Assembly: GCA_910584055.1 (NCBI GenBank)
Contig: CAJTZS010000004.1
Location: 62,001-126,000 of the forward strand
DNA from: an uncultured Muribaculaceae bacterium
GTDB taxonomy: Bacteria > Bacteroidota > Bacteroidia > Bacteroidales > Muribaculaceae
DNA: 64,000 bases
Direction of reading: 5' to 3'
Below the pieces are notes generated by a model. It was given only the letters and a program-made list of their open reading frames with translations, was not told the origin of the DNA and did not search any database. The first letter of the stretch is position 1. Each line of letters begins with the position of its first letter. A program made the translations under genes and the position numbers. Shown here piece by piece: positions 50,282 through 60,706 of this stretch.

Positions 50282-51529
50282 TTATTGGTTTTGTGCCACT
50301 ATCCTACCTTTGCTCACAACTGTTTTCACACAGTTCATTCCAACATAGTAAGGCAGCATTTTATAATTGTCAAATTCAAGGATCACAACGTCTCCGCTTT
50401 TTCCGGTTTCGATGGAGCCTGTCTCTCCGGCGAGATCGAGGGCAGCAGCTCCGTTCAGCGTTAAGGCAGTAATTGTCTCTTCTATCGTCATCTTCATGTA
50501 TATGCATGCAAGGGCGATTGTCAAAGGGATTGAGCCGCTGAAGCAAGAACCGGGGTTCAGATCCGTAGCCAGTGCGACAGCCGCGCCTGCATCTATAAAT
50601 TTGCGAGCCGGGGCGAAAGGTTCTTTCAAGGCGAAGGCCGTAAGCGGCAAAAGCGTTGCCACTGTTCCCGATTCAGCCATACGCTTAATGCCTTCATCAC
50701 TCACGTGAAGCAAATGATCCGCTGATACCGCACCCATTTCTGCTGCAAGTTCGGCGCCACCAAGAGTGACGATTTCGTCCGCATGCAGTTTAAGTTTGAA
50801 TCCCGCATCACGTGCCGCTTTCAGAAAACGGCGGGAATCTTCTATCTCGAATACATTCTTCTCAGTGAAGATATCGCAAAACTGAGCTTTCCCTTTAACG
50901 GCGGGGAGCATTTCGCTAATCATCAAGTCCACATACTCGCCAGTCATGCCTTTATATTCTTTAGGCACGGCATGTGCCCCGAGAAAAGTCGCGACCACAC
51001 GGAGCTTTTGTTCCGGATCATCTGCAAGCGACTTTATCACATCAAGCATCTTGACTTCAGATTGCGTATCAAGTCCATAACCGCTCTTTGCCTCGACCGT
51101 GGTGACACCCATGCCAACCATCCTGTCAATAAACCATTGCGCCTTTTTATGCAATGATTCAGGAGTGTCCTCGCGAGTTGCGTTGACGGTTGACTGGATG
51201 CCGCCTCCCCTTTCCATGATGCTCATATATGAATCCCCTTTGAGACGCCATTCGAATTCATCAGGACGATATCCTCCGAAAATGAGATGCGTATGGGAAT
51301 CAACAAATCCGGGAAGCACCACTTTACCATCAGCATCAATGGTTTCGTATGCGTCCGAAATAAATTTCTCTGGCAATGAAGCATCAAGTCCACAATAAGC
51401 AATCTTGCCATCGGTGATAGCTATCGCTCCGTTTTCTATAGTAAACAGATCGCCCATCTCACCTCCGCATTTTGCCTTCGTTCCGAGAGGAGTGACTATA
51501 GTAGCGTTTCGAATTACCAGACTGTTCAT
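50282..51529 (-). CDS. hutI: Imidazolonepropionase
   Basis: A 415-residue amidohydrolase. It opens the imidazolone ring to give N-formiminoglutamate. Metal ligands are in VLPGFVDSHTHLIFGGYRPD (HxH) and KLHADEIVTLGG, and ATDLNPGSCFSGSIPL holds the late Asp. The start overlaps the stop of ftcD by 4 bases, so the two are translationally coupled. All motifs are intact. Confidence 0.96.
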   Translation of the reverse strand: MNSLVIRNATIVTPLGTKAKCGGEMGDLFTIENGAIAITDGKIAYCGLDASLPEKFISDAYETIDADGKVVLPGFVDSHTHLIFGGYRPDEFEWRLKGDSYMSIMERGGGIQSTVNATREDTPESLHKKAQWFIDRMVGMGVTTVEAKSGYGLDTQSEVKMLDVIKSLADDPEQKLRVVATFLGAHAVPKEYKGMTGEYVDLMISEMLPAVKGKAQFCDIFTEKNVFEIEDSRRFLKAARDAGFKLKLHADEIVTLGGAELAAEMGAVSADHLLHVSDEGIKRMAESGTVATLLPLTAFALKEPFAPARKFIDAGAAVALATDLNPGSCFSGSIPLTIALACIYMKMTIEETITALTLNGAAALDLAGETGSIETGKSGDVVILEFDNYKMLPYYVGMNCVKTVVSKGRIVAQNQ

Positions 51530-53229
51530 TGCTTGGCCATTATATTATTTGCAATTGCAAGAATCTCAGACTCACGTTTATCAGCCTTCAGGGATATCTC
51601 ATGCGCTTCCTCAAGAAGTTTATCTGCGACCTCCCTGTTTTTAAGACCCGCAGCATTTATCTTGACGTTCAGATATGCACCTTGCACTGCAGCCCTTGCA
51701 GCAAGAGCTCCGACACCGGCATCACTCACTGAGGCAGGGTTTCCTTTGGATGCCATCGCTTCAAGGATATCGAATGTATCGTATGCTGTTTTCATAGTGC
51801 GCAACGGAACCTCAGTTGCATATAAAGTTGCAGCCTCCAATGCATCTTTCCTGGCAGCCTTTTCTTCATCGGTTTTCTTGGGCATCGCAAAAACAGCCAT
51901 GATCCTGTTAAATGCTTCCGTGTCTTCATCCACAAGATGAATAAGAGAATCCTGAAGCACCCTGCCTTTCTCTGCCACATCCGAGAACTCTTCCCACCTG
52001 TCATCCCAACCGGCCTTGTGAGCCGACAGGTTTGCCACCATAGTGCCCAATGCTGCGGCAAGTGCCCCCATATATGCAGAAATAGAGCCGCCGCCAGGAG
52101 CGGGCGATTCCGAAGCTGTCTCATCGGCAAAGCCTCGGCAGGTCATATCCACAAGCTTCTTGACATTACTATCGGCCTCAAGCATATATTCGATAACTTT
52201 CTCCTCTGGTTCAAAAGGCTTCAATTCGTCAAGTCCCATAGATTTAATGGCAATCTTGATAACCTCGCTTTCCGGAATTCCGAGAGAACGCTGCTGTTTA
52301 CAGAGGTAATGTTTTCCTGCATCTATGAGTGCACGCTTGGGAACGAGTCCAACTATTTCAGTACCGGTAACACGAATTCCTCTTGCAGCGGCCGCCCTGC
52401 ATACCTCATCAAAAGCTTTATGCAATGGGGTGACACCCATATCAGTGATATTCATCGATACCTGAGCTATACCATACTCATCAATGAACCATCCTATAGC
52501 TTTAGTCGATTTCAGAGTCCCCGGAATCATTATGGTATTCCCTTCGGCATCCTTCATAGGTTTGCCGTTCGGTTTACCGCCTTCCCTTTGCGGACGACCT
52601 TTTTCCCTGACATCAAATGCAATGGCATTAGCCCTGCGTGTCGAAGTGGTGTTAAGGTTGAAATTCACTGCTATAAGAAAATCCCTTGCACCAACGGCTG
52701 TGCAACCTGTTCGCGCAACATATTCATCAAACGGGCGGTTACCGAAATCCGGACCTTTATCCTCCTTACCCATACGTTCTGCAAGCCCTTCATACTCTCC
52801 TTCCCGGCAGACTGCTAAATTCTTACGTTCCGGAGTATAGGCGGAAGCCTCATAACAATAGCAAGGAATATTCAATTCATCTGCCGCCCTTCTTGCCAGT
52901 TCACGTGCCATTTCCGCACACTCTTCCAGTGTTATTCCACTTACCGGAATAAGAGGACAGACATCTGTTGCGCCCATCCTGGGATGAGCACCATGGTGAT
53001 GACGCATATCAATCAGTTCCGCGGCTTTGCGCATACCTCTCAGTGCAGCTTCAATCACAGCCTCCGGTTCTCCGACAAAAGTTACGACAGTGCGGTTTGT
53101 CGCCTCCCCCGGATCTACATCGAGGAGCTTGACATCCCCTCCTTTCTCTATTTCCGCAGTTATAGCATTAATAATATTCTTATCGCGCCCCTCAGAAAAA
53201 TTGGGTACACATTCAATAATCTTCTTCAT
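51526..53229 (-). CDS. ftcD: Bifunctional glutamate formiminotransferase / formiminotetrahydrofolate cyclodeaminase
   Basis: A 567-residue two-domain protein. Residues 1-330 are the formiminotransferase (KKIIECVPNFSEGRDKNIIN; RHHHGAHPRMGATDVCPLIP). Residues about 360-567 are the cyclodeaminase (GGGSISAYMGALAAALGTMV; AGWDDRWEEF). It moves the formimino group from N-formiminoglutamate to tetrahydrofolate, then forms 5,10-methenyl-THF and ammonia. The animal-type fusion is also found in Bacteroidetes. It lies 27 bases after hutU. Confidence 0.95.
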   Translation of the reverse strand: MKKIIECVPNFSEGRDKNIINAITAEIEKGGDVKLLDVDPGEATNRTVVTFVGEPEAVIEAALRGMRKAAELIDMRHHHGAHPRMGATDVCPLIPVSGITLEECAEMARELARRAADELNIPCYCYEASAYTPERKNLAVCREGEYEGLAERMGKEDKGPDFGNRPFDEYVARTGCTAVGARDFLIAVNFNLNTTSTRRANAIAFDVREKGRPQREGGKPNGKPMKDAEGNTIMIPGTLKSTKAIGWFIDEYGIAQVSMNITDMGVTPLHKAFDEVCRAAAARGIRVTGTEIVGLVPKRALIDAGKHYLCKQQRSLGIPESEVIKIAIKSMGLDELKPFEPEEKVIEYMLEADSNVKKLVDMTCRGFADETASESPAPGGGSISAYMGALAAALGTMVANLSAHKAGWDDRWEEFSDVAEKGRVLQDSLIHLVDEDTEAFNRIMAVFAMPKKTDEEKAARKDALEAATLYATEVPLRTMKTAYDTFDILEAMASKGNPASVSDAGVGALAARAAVQGAYLNVKINAAGLKNREVADKLLEEAHEISLKADKRESEILAIANNIMAKQ

Positions 53230-53256
53230 AACTTGAGATTCTAACTTTGAAAACGA

Positions 53257-55251
53257 TTATGGTATCATAGAATCAATAAGCGCATCATCAGCAATAAATG
53301 GCTCGGTAATCATAAATCCGTTAGCGGATTGAGTGTCATTCCATTCTTTTACGGTAGACATGGCGTTTGCATTACGGGCCCAGCTTCGGCGTGCCACACC
53401 TCCCATCACATCCCAAAGCATAGCTTTGCGAAGGATATTGTCTACACGCTCTGAGCCGTCACATACCATGCCGAAACCGCCGTTAATCGCTTTCCCGATA
53501 CCTACACCGCCTCCGTTATGCAATGCCACCAGGCTCATACCCCGCGCACAGTTACCGGCAAAACACTGAACAGCCATATCCGCCATTACATTCGATCCGT
53601 CTTTTATATTGGAAGTCTCACGGAATGGAGAGTCAGTGCCGCTGACATCATGGTGGTCACGGCCAAGCATTATCGGTCCTACCTCCCCATTGCGTACCAT
53701 TTCATTAAATTTCAAAGCGATTTTCAGGCGTCCCATGGCATCTTGATAGAGAATGCGGGCTTGCGTTCCCACAACCATGGCATTCTTTTCTGCATCTCGG
53801 ATCCAATTATAATTATCACGGTCCTGACCTCTACGGTTCGGGTCAATACATTCCATAGCCGCATGGTCTGTTTTTATCAGGTCTTCATGCTTGCCGCTTA
53901 AGCAAACCCAACGGAACGGACCATAGCCGTAATCAAAGAGCATCGGTCCCATAATATCCTCTACGTAGGATGGCCAGATGAATCCATCTTTCTCATCCAC
54001 TCCATTCCTTGAAATCTCTTTTACTCCGGCATCATAGACCGCTTTCATGAAGGAATTGCCATAATCAAAGAAATATGTCCCTCTCGATGTAAGAGCCTTT
54101 ATCGCTTCATAATGACGTTTGAGCGTACTGTCAACTAATTTGCGGAATTCTGCAGGATTATCATGAAGGAGCTTGGTTCTCTCCTCAAATGAAATTCCGA
54201 CAGGACAGTATCCGCCTTCATAAACGGCATGACAAGAAGTCTGATCACTAAGGAGCTCAATATTCTTATTGTGTTTCACTGCATATTCAAGCAGATCAAC
54301 TACATTTCCATGATAAGCCACTGAAATTGGTTCCTTGCGAGCCATTGCATCTTCGGCAAGACGGAAGGCATCCTCTATATTATCCGTTATTTCAGCTACC
54401 CAGCCTTGGTTTTTCCTTGTCATTATACGCGACAGATCAACCTCGGCTATAATAGCTGCAGCCCCTGCAATCTCCGCAGCTTTAGGTTGAGCGCCGCTCA
54501 TACCGCCCAGACCGGAAGAGACAAACAGGTGTCCCCTAAGATCGCCATCTTGCGGAATGCCGAGTTTCATACGGCCGGCGTTAAGCAATGTATTGAAGGT
54601 GCCATGCACGATACCTTGTGGACCAATATACATCCATCCTCCCGCGGTCATCTGTCCGTAATTGGCCACACCCATCTGCATAGCCTCATGCCAGTCATGC
54701 GGATTGTCGAACAATCCCACCATCATGGCGTTGGTAATAATCACACGCGGCGCATCCTTGCGCGATGGGAAAAGTCCGAGCGGGTGACCGGATTCAATCA
54801 CAAGAGTCTGCTCGTCTGTCAATTCTTCAAGATATTTCTTGATGAGACGATACTGCAACCAATTCTGGCAAACCTGTCCCGTTTCGCCATACGTCACGAG
54901 TTCGTAGGGATATAGAGCGATATCGAAACATAGATTGTTGTCAATCATCACCTGAAACGCCTTCCCTTCAGTGCATTTACCCTTATATTCATCAATAGGT
55001 TTTGCAGCGAGGTCTCCTTCCGGTCTGAAACGATAGGCATAGATACGGCCGCGGGTACGCAATTCTTCAAGAAACTCGGGTGCAGCCTTTTCATGCAGTT
55101 CCGGGGGAAGATAGCGAAGTGCATTTTTTAAAGCGGTTTTTGTTTTCTCGGAAGTGAGAGTATATCCTCTGTCCGGAGCTCTTCTTATACCCTCCTTAAA
55201 AGAGGGCATTTCAGGCCATTCGGCATCAAGAAGTATTCTGTTGTTATCCAT
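53257..55251 (-). CDS. hutU: Urocanate hydratase
   Basis: A 664-residue NAD-dependent hydratase turning urocanate into imidazolonepropionate. Signatures are QMTAGGWMYIGPQGIVHGTF, SSGLGGMSGAQPKAAEIAGA and LGRDHHDVSGTDSPFRETSN near the end. It is longer than the roughly 550-residue proteobacterial form, an extension I believe is normal for Bacteroidales. It is the first gene of the hut operon. The promoter in the AT-rich region upstream is not clear to me. Confidence 0.96.
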   Translation of the reverse strand: MDNNRILLDAEWPEMPSFKEGIRRAPDRGYTLTSEKTKTALKNALRYLPPELHEKAAPEFLEELRTRGRIYAYRFRPEGDLAAKPIDEYKGKCTEGKAFQVMIDNNLCFDIALYPYELVTYGETGQVCQNWLQYRLIKKYLEELTDEQTLVIESGHPLGLFPSRKDAPRVIITNAMMVGLFDNPHDWHEAMQMGVANYGQMTAGGWMYIGPQGIVHGTFNTLLNAGRMKLGIPQDGDLRGHLFVSSGLGGMSGAQPKAAEIAGAAAIIAEVDLSRIMTRKNQGWVAEITDNIEDAFRLAEDAMARKEPISVAYHGNVVDLLEYAVKHNKNIELLSDQTSCHAVYEGGYCPVGISFEERTKLLHDNPAEFRKLVDSTLKRHYEAIKALTSRGTYFFDYGNSFMKAVYDAGVKEISRNGVDEKDGFIWPSYVEDIMGPMLFDYGYGPFRWVCLSGKHEDLIKTDHAAMECIDPNRRGQDRDNYNWIRDAEKNAMVVGTQARILYQDAMGRLKIALKFNEMVRNGEVGPIMLGRDHHDVSGTDSPFRETSNIKDGSNVMADMAVQCFAGNCARGMSLVALHNGGGVGIGKAINGGFGMVCDGSERVDNILRKAMLWDVMGGVARRSWARNANAMSTVKEWNDTQSANGFMITEPFIADDALIDSMIP

Positions 55252-55387
55252 TGTATAATATTATATTCGTATTTTTTACAAAATTAAGAACTATTCCCAA
55301 TCCTACAAATTATTTTCAAATATTATGCAACATATAAGTATCTTTTATTCCGGGAATCACAAAATTCATCCTTGATGAACATACATT

Positions 55388-56296
55388 TTATGGATTGTTT
55401 CTGAAGTATCCATACACACAGCGTGAGACGTCAGCAATCACAGCTGATGCCTCATCCTCGCTTCCTGTAAAATCACGAATAAAGACTGCGAGACTGTAAT
55501 CGCGACCATCCGGAAGCCTGAAATATCCCACATCGTTATGTGCAATCAATTCTCCCATATTATTCCTATATCCACTTCCTGTCTTATGAGCAAACTGCAC
55601 TCCCTCTACTTGAGAGACAGGTGCTCCGAGACGATCTTGCCCCGTAGAGACATGTGCCAACGCTGATTTGATAAAATTTTGGGCATCCGCACATAACATA
55701 TCTGAGGTGAAAAGTTGTCTTATAAGCAAGCTCGCTGAAAGAGGAGATGAATAGTTTATATAGCTAAGGTTGTTGTCCCTGTGCATTTCCGCTTCCGAAT
55801 AACAGATATTGAAGGTAGTGTCCATTGCAACTGATTTTACAAAGACATCAGTCTCTTTTGGCGATACGATATAGTCGAAAAGCAGATTGCTTGCATTGTT
55901 GTCACTTGAAACAAGTGCATACTCCACTAACTCACCTACGCTTATATTGAAATCACATTTACCATATTCTTTCAACATCGGACTCCAGGTATCCCTGTCG
56001 AGTTCTTTTTCACGTATGAAAATGACACTGTCAAGTCCAGCCACGCTATGACTCAACTTATTAGCAACAGCCAACGACTGGTGAAGCTTGAATACGCTCA
56101 TCATTGGATAATGTATTCCATTATTGACCGTGATTGTGTCATCATCACTCACAAACGCAATGCCGACAACTCCGGGGACACTATCGGTCAGAGCGACTAA
56201 CTGTTCTTTTAAAGATGGAACCGTATTTTGTGAATCCTTTTTACACGAAAAGCATAACAACAAAGAAGCCATGCTATAAATAAAAAACTTACTCAT
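55388..56296 (-). CDS. Class A beta-lactamase, CfxA/CblA/PER-like (A2)
   Basis: A 302-residue serine beta-lactamase. It has a lipoprotein-type signal (MSKFFIYSMASLLLCFSC, then KKDS). The motifs are MMSVFKLH (Ser-x-x-Lys), VSSDNNASN (SDN), SEAEMHRDN (the loop Glu) and FAHKTGSGYRNN (KTG). The order and the SVFK variant fit subclass A2, common in Bacteroidales. It hydrolyses beta-lactams in the periplasm or on the membrane; all catalytic residues are present. It stands alone on the minus strand. Confidence 0.9.
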   Translation of the reverse strand: MSKFFIYSMASLLLCFSCKKDSQNTVPSLKEQLVALTDSVPGVVGIAFVSDDDTITVNNGIHYPMMSVFKLHQSLAVANKLSHSVAGLDSVIFIREKELDRDTWSPMLKEYGKCDFNISVGELVEYALVSSDNNASNLLFDYIVSPKETDVFVKSVAMDTTFNICYSEAEMHRDNNLSYINYSSPLSASLLIRQLFTSDMLCADAQNFIKSALAHVSTGQDRLGAPVSQVEGVQFAHKTGSGYRNNMGELIAHNDVGYFRLPDGRDYSLAVFIRDFTGSEDEASAVIADVSRCVYGYFRNNP

Positions 56297-56426
56297 ATGG
56301 TCTCTATATAAAGTTGTTTAAAACCAGTTACAAAAATAAGATATTTCTATAGATTGTCAAAACGTCGAATAGAGGGTCATTGTAAATTATTTGCCGGAAT
56401 GGATTGCAAAAATTGTTGTGATATGT

Positions 56427-56434
56427 TATCTTTG
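56427..56434 (+). promoter_or_regulatory. Promoter of dnaE-trxA
   Basis: -7 box TATCTTTG with TTG at 56404-56406, a 20-base spacing as in the Bacteroidetes consensus. The ATG follows after 37 bases. Confidence 0.65.
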
Positions 56435-56471
56435 CATTCGCTTTTGAACTTTCATAAGCGGTCATCAAATC

Positions 56472-59400
56472 ATGAGCAATATCCCATTCACGCATCTCCA
56501 TGTGCACTCGCAATATAGCCTTCTTGACGGAAAGGCAACCATACCCGAACTCGTTGACAAGGCCATGGCCGACGGTCAGCGCGGTATCGCCCTGACCGAT
56601 CATGGCAACATGTTCGGCATTAAAGAATTCTTCAACTACGTAGAAAAAAAGAACGCCGACAAACCCGATGAAGAAAAATTCAAACCTATCATCGGGTGCG
56701 AGATGTATGTTGCCCGCGAAAAAATGACTGACAAAAAAGATAAGACTGACAATGGCTATCACCTTATAGTGCTTGCAAAAAACAGTGTCGGATATCACAA
56801 TCTTGTAAAACTTGTCAGCAAAGCATGGACGGAAGGCTATTATTATAAGCCCCGTACCGACAGGGAGGATCTTGCTCGACATCATGAGGGATTAATCGTT
56901 TGCTCCGCATGCCTGGGTGGTGAAGTGCAACAGTTTATTATGCATGGAGACCTCGATAAGGCGGAAGAGAGGATTTTATGGTATAAAGAAACATTCGGCG
57001 AAGACTATTACCTTGAACTTCAGCGCCATGAGACCCATAAGGAGAATGCTAACCGCGAGACGTTTATTGAGCAGACAAAGGTCAACGAACATCTGATAAA
57101 GTTTGCGAGAAAACACAATATCAAGATGATCGCCACCAATGATGTCCACTTCACCTATGAGGATGATGCTGAGGCGCACGACCGTCTGATATGTGTGTCA
57201 ATGCAGAAATCTTTCTTTGAGCCACGCCTCCATTACACTAAACAGGAATGGCTGAAAACCACTGATGAGATGCGCGAGATTTTCAAGGATATTCCGGAGG
57301 TGATCGACAACACCAAGGAAATCCTTGATAAAATAGAGTTCTATACCCTCAACCATGCTCCCATAATGCCGTTCTTTGACATTCCGAAAGAGTTTGGCAC
57401 AGAAGAGGAATATCGCTCGCGCATCACGGAGAAAGAGCTTTTTGACGAGTTCACCCAGGATGAGAACGGCAATGTCGTTCTCTCGGAGGAAGATGCCAAG
57501 AAGAAAATAGAGCGCCTTGGAGGATACGACAAACTCTACCGGATCAAATTTGAGGCTGACTATCTGGAGAAACTCACCATGGAGGGTGCGCTGGAACGTT
57601 ACGGAAACCCGCTCCCTGATGATGTAAAAGAGCGTCTGAAATTTGAGCTTTACATTATGAAGACCATGGGATTCCCTGGATACTTCTTAATTGTGCAGGA
57701 CTTCATCAATACAGGTAGAAAAAAACTTGGAGTCAGCATTGGTCCGGGACGTGGTTCCGCTGCCGGAAGTGCCGCTGCCTATTGCTTGGGTATCACGCAG
57801 ATTGACCCTATCAAATATGATCTCCTTTTCGAACGATTCCTTAATCCTGACCGTATCTCTCTCCCTGATATCGATGTCGATTTCGATGATGACGGAAGAT
57901 ACGAGGTGTTGAAATATGTGACTGAAAAATATGGCGAAGAAAAAGTGGCGCATATCATCACATATCAGACAATGGCTACGAAAATGGCGATCAAGGACGT
58001 GGCTAAAGTGCTCGAAGTTCCGCTGCCGGAAGCAAACAGGCTCGCAAGACTTGTGCCGGATCGCCTTCCTGAAGTAAACGGGAAAGCCCCGAAAATCAAT
58101 TTCAAGAACTGTCTCCTATATAATAAAGAGTTTGCAGCAGAGAAAGAGAATCCGAGCGAAGGGATACGCGAGACGATGAAGTATGCCGAGCAGCTTGAAG
58201 GTAACATCCGGGGCACGGGTATCCACGCGTGCGGTGTCATCATCTGCCGTGACGATATAACCGACTGGGTGCCCGTTTCCATGGCCACCGATGCAGACGG
58301 CACCAAAGTGATCTCCACCCAATATGAGGGCAGCGTAATCGAGGAAACAGGTCTGATCAAGATGGACTTCCTTGGACTGAAGACACTCTCCATCATAAAG
58401 GAAGCTCTCGCCAATATAAAACATACACGAGGAATCGACCTTGACATTGATCACATACCGCTCGACGATAAGAAAACTTTCGAATTATATTGCAAAGGTA
58501 ACACCACATCCACTTTCCAGTTCGAGTCTGAAGGCATGCAAAAATCGCTTCGGGAACTCCAGCCTTCCAAATTCGAGGACCTTATCGCGATGAATGCCCT
58601 CTATCGCCCGGGGCCGATGGACTATATCCCGTCATTCATCAAGCGTAAGCACGGTGAAGAGCCTATCACCTACGATATTCCTATCATGGCTCAGTATCTG
58701 GAGGAGACATATGGTATCACCGTATATCAGGAGCAAGTGATGCTTCTGTCGCGTCTGCTTTCAAGCTTCACCAGAGGTGAATCCGACATGCTTCGTAAAG
58801 CCATGGGTAAGAAGCAGATCGACAAGATGATGAAGCTCAAGAAGAAATTCATGGAGCAAGGAGTTAAGAATGGACATCCGGCACAGGCTTTGGAAAAAAT
58901 ATGGGCAGACTGGGAAAAATTCGCGTCCTATGCTTTCAATAAAAGCCATGCCACTTGCTACAGTTGGGTGGCATATCAGACAGCATACCTCAAAGCCCAC
59001 TACCCTGCCGAATATATGGCCGGGGTGTTGAGCCGTAACCTTACGGCGACAGACAAATTGCGCAAGTTCATGGATGAATGCAAACGGATGGACATCACTG
59101 TAAAAGGACCCGATATAAATGAATCAGTAGAACGGTTTGGTGTGAACCAGAAAGGTGAGATTCGTTTCGGTCTTGCAGCTGTGAAAGGTGTGGGCCTTAA
59201 TGCCGTTAATGCCATAATCACTGAAAGGGAGAAAAACGGTCCGTTTAAAGACATATATGATTTTGTGGAGCGCGTGAACCTTTCCGCATGTAACCGTGGT
59301 GCCATTGAAAACCTTGCAATGTCAGGAGCTTTCGATTGCTTCAACATGCAGCGGGAAATGTTCGTGCATTCTGTGCTCGAATCCACATATACGGACTTAC

Positions 59401-60158
59401 TTGTCAAGTATGGACAAAACATACAGAACGACAAAAACTCTCTTCAGATGAGTCTTTTCGGCGACCTTGAACCGATAGAGACCAATAAGCCGCCTTTCCC
59501 TGTTGTAGAACCTTGGGATCGTCTGGCAATTCTTGAAAAGGAGAAAGAAATGGTGATGATGTATCTCTCCGCCCATCCTTTGGATCCTTATTACATGGAG
59601 CTTACTTATGGTTGCAACACTCCCTGCGAGCAATTCAAGGACAAACAGAATACACCCTGCAAAATCACCATGGGTGGACTTGTAACCAAAGTCACGTTGA
59701 AAACTTCCCGTAAGGGAAATGAGTTTACCATCGTGGAACTGGAGGATTTCACCGGAAAGACTGAGATTCCACTTTTCGGAATGAACCACAACCAGCATAA
59801 AGATAAATTCCGTGTCGGGGAACCGACATTCATAAGGATTAATATTGTGCCGGGGCGTTTCAATCCGGAGCGCACCGACATGCAGATTGAGGAGGTCTCG
59901 TCATTGGAATCAAAACGGGGAAGCATCGCCAATGGTGTGCTCGTATACATGAATTTCAAATATGACAACCGCGACTTCTTCACGGCATTGGAGCAAATTC
60001 CAGACAATGATCGCAAGGGAGACCTATATTTCGATATATTTGACCCCGAATCAAGGCAATCGATCAGGGTGCATTCTCGCAAAAAAATGCCGATAACAAG
60101 AGAACTCATGGATACTCTTCAGGACTATGGACTTAAATACAAAATATCAACACTGTAA
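56472..60158 (+). CDS. dnaE: DNA polymerase III alpha subunit
   Basis: A 1228-residue replicative polymerase. N-terminal PHP domain: FTHLHVHSQYSLLDGKATIP and ALTDHGNMFG. Catalytic region: SIGPGRGSAAGSAAAYCLGI and the acidic LPDIDVDFDDDGRYEV, then NALYRPGPMDYIPSFIKRKH. The OB-fold and C-terminal tail follow (ITMGGLVTKVTLKTSRKGNE). Length and motifs are complete. The thioredoxin gene starts 20 bases after the stop. Confidence 0.97.
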   Translation: MSNIPFTHLHVHSQYSLLDGKATIPELVDKAMADGQRGIALTDHGNMFGIKEFFNYVEKKNADKPDEEKFKPIIGCEMYVAREKMTDKKDKTDNGYHLIVLAKNSVGYHNLVKLVSKAWTEGYYYKPRTDREDLARHHEGLIVCSACLGGEVQQFIMHGDLDKAEERILWYKETFGEDYYLELQRHETHKENANRETFIEQTKVNEHLIKFARKHNIKMIATNDVHFTYEDDAEAHDRLICVSMQKSFFEPRLHYTKQEWLKTTDEMREIFKDIPEVIDNTKEILDKIEFYTLNHAPIMPFFDIPKEFGTEEEYRSRITEKELFDEFTQDENGNVVLSEEDAKKKIERLGGYDKLYRIKFEADYLEKLTMEGALERYGNPLPDDVKERLKFELYIMKTMGFPGYFLIVQDFINTGRKKLGVSIGPGRGSAAGSAAAYCLGITQIDPIKYDLLFERFLNPDRISLPDIDVDFDDDGRYEVLKYVTEKYGEEKVAHIITYQTMATKMAIKDVAKVLEVPLPEANRLARLVPDRLPEVNGKAPKINFKNCLLYNKEFAAEKENPSEGIRETMKYAEQLEGNIRGTGIHACGVIICRDDITDWVPVSMATDADGTKVISTQYEGSVIEETGLIKMDFLGLKTLSIIKEALANIKHTRGIDLDIDHIPLDDKKTFELYCKGNTTSTFQFESEGMQKSLRELQPSKFEDLIAMNALYRPGPMDYIPSFIKRKHGEEPITYDIPIMAQYLEETYGITVYQEQVMLLSRLLSSFTRGESDMLRKAMGKKQIDKMMKLKKKFMEQGVKNGHPAQALEKIWADWEKFASYAFNKSHATCYSWVAYQTAYLKAHYPAEYMAGVLSRNLTATDKLRKFMDECKRMDITVKGPDINESVERFGVNQKGEIRFGLAAVKGVGLNAVNAIITEREKNGPFKDIYDFVERVNLSACNRGAIENLAMSGAFDCFNMQREMFVHSVLESTYTDLLVKYGQNIQNDKNSLQMSLFGDLEPIETNKPPFPVVEPWDRLAILEKEKEMVMMYLSAHPLDPYYMELTYGCNTPCEQFKDKQNTPCKITMGGLVTKVTLKTSRKGNEFTIVELEDFTGKTEIPLFGMNHNQHKDKFRVGEPTFIRINIVPGRFNPERTDMQIEEVSSLESKRGSIANGVLVYMNFKYDNRDFFTALEQIPDNDRKGDLYFDIFDPESRQSIRVHSRKKMPITRELMDTLQDYGLKYKISTL

Positions 60159-60178
60159 TTAAACTTAAAAATAAAATC

Positions 60179-60493
60179 ATGGCAATTCAATTTACAGATC
60201 AGACAGCCAAAGAGGCTATCGAATCAGGGAAAGTAGTAGTAATCGATTTCTGGGCAACATGGTGTGGACCTTGCATGAAACTCGGTCCCGTTGTTGAAGA
60301 ACTCGCTGAGAAATACAGCGACAAAGCCGTAATCGGTAAATTAAACATCGACGAGAACGATGAGGTCGTTGCCGAGAACCGTATCCGCAGCATACCGACA
60401 GTGCTCTTCTTCAAGGGTGGCGAAGTCGTGGATCGCAGCGTAGGTCTCGTAAAGCTCGAAGACCTCGAAGCGAAGCTTCAACCCCTCCTCTGA
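60179..60493 (+). CDS. trxA: Thioredoxin
   Basis: A 104-residue classic thioredoxin. The redox motif is in FWATWCGPCMKLGPVVEEL, with the cis-Pro in RSIPTVLFFKGGEVVDR. It reduces protein disulfides, ribonucleotide reductase and peroxiredoxins using thioredoxin reductase. It is probably transcribed with dnaE; a hairpin with CCCCGTTT follows. Confidence 0.96.
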   Translation: MAIQFTDQTAKEAIESGKVVVIDFWATWCGPCMKLGPVVEELAEKYSDKAVIGKLNIDENDEVVAENRIRSIPTVLFFKGGEVVDRSVGLVKLEDLEAKLQPLL

Positions 60494-60567
60494 TTTCCAG
60501 CGAAAAAGCAACACTTTAAAAGAAGTGAAGAAGAGAAGAAAATACTTCACTCTTTAGAAAAAATGGC

Positions 60568-60607
60568 AAACGGGGATGTATCAGATTTTGCTGCTACACC
60601 CCCGTTT
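60568..60607 (+). terminator. Probable terminator of dnaE-trxA
   Basis: AAACGGGG/CCCCGTTT with a 24-base loop, followed by a short T-rich stretch. It ends near a C-rich repeat tract. Confidence 0.55.
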
Positions 60608-60615
60608 CTATTTTC

Positions 60616-60706
60616 CCATGCCCATACCGCCCTATCCAGCCCTATTCCTCCCTATAACACCTCATTCAGCCCCATTACGCCCTATTTCCCCCTAACCCTT
60701 CCAAAT
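60616..60706 (-). repeat. G-rich tract (minus strand) with quadruplex motif
   Basis: On the minus strand GGG or longer runs recur every 5-12 bases, for example GGGTTAGGGGG-AAATA-GGG-CGTAAT-GGGG, which fits the G3+N1-7 quadruplex rule. The tract runs through the last codons and the stop of the NlpC/P60 gene and beyond it. On the plus strand it reads as CCCTAT-type repeats. Confidence 0.6.
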
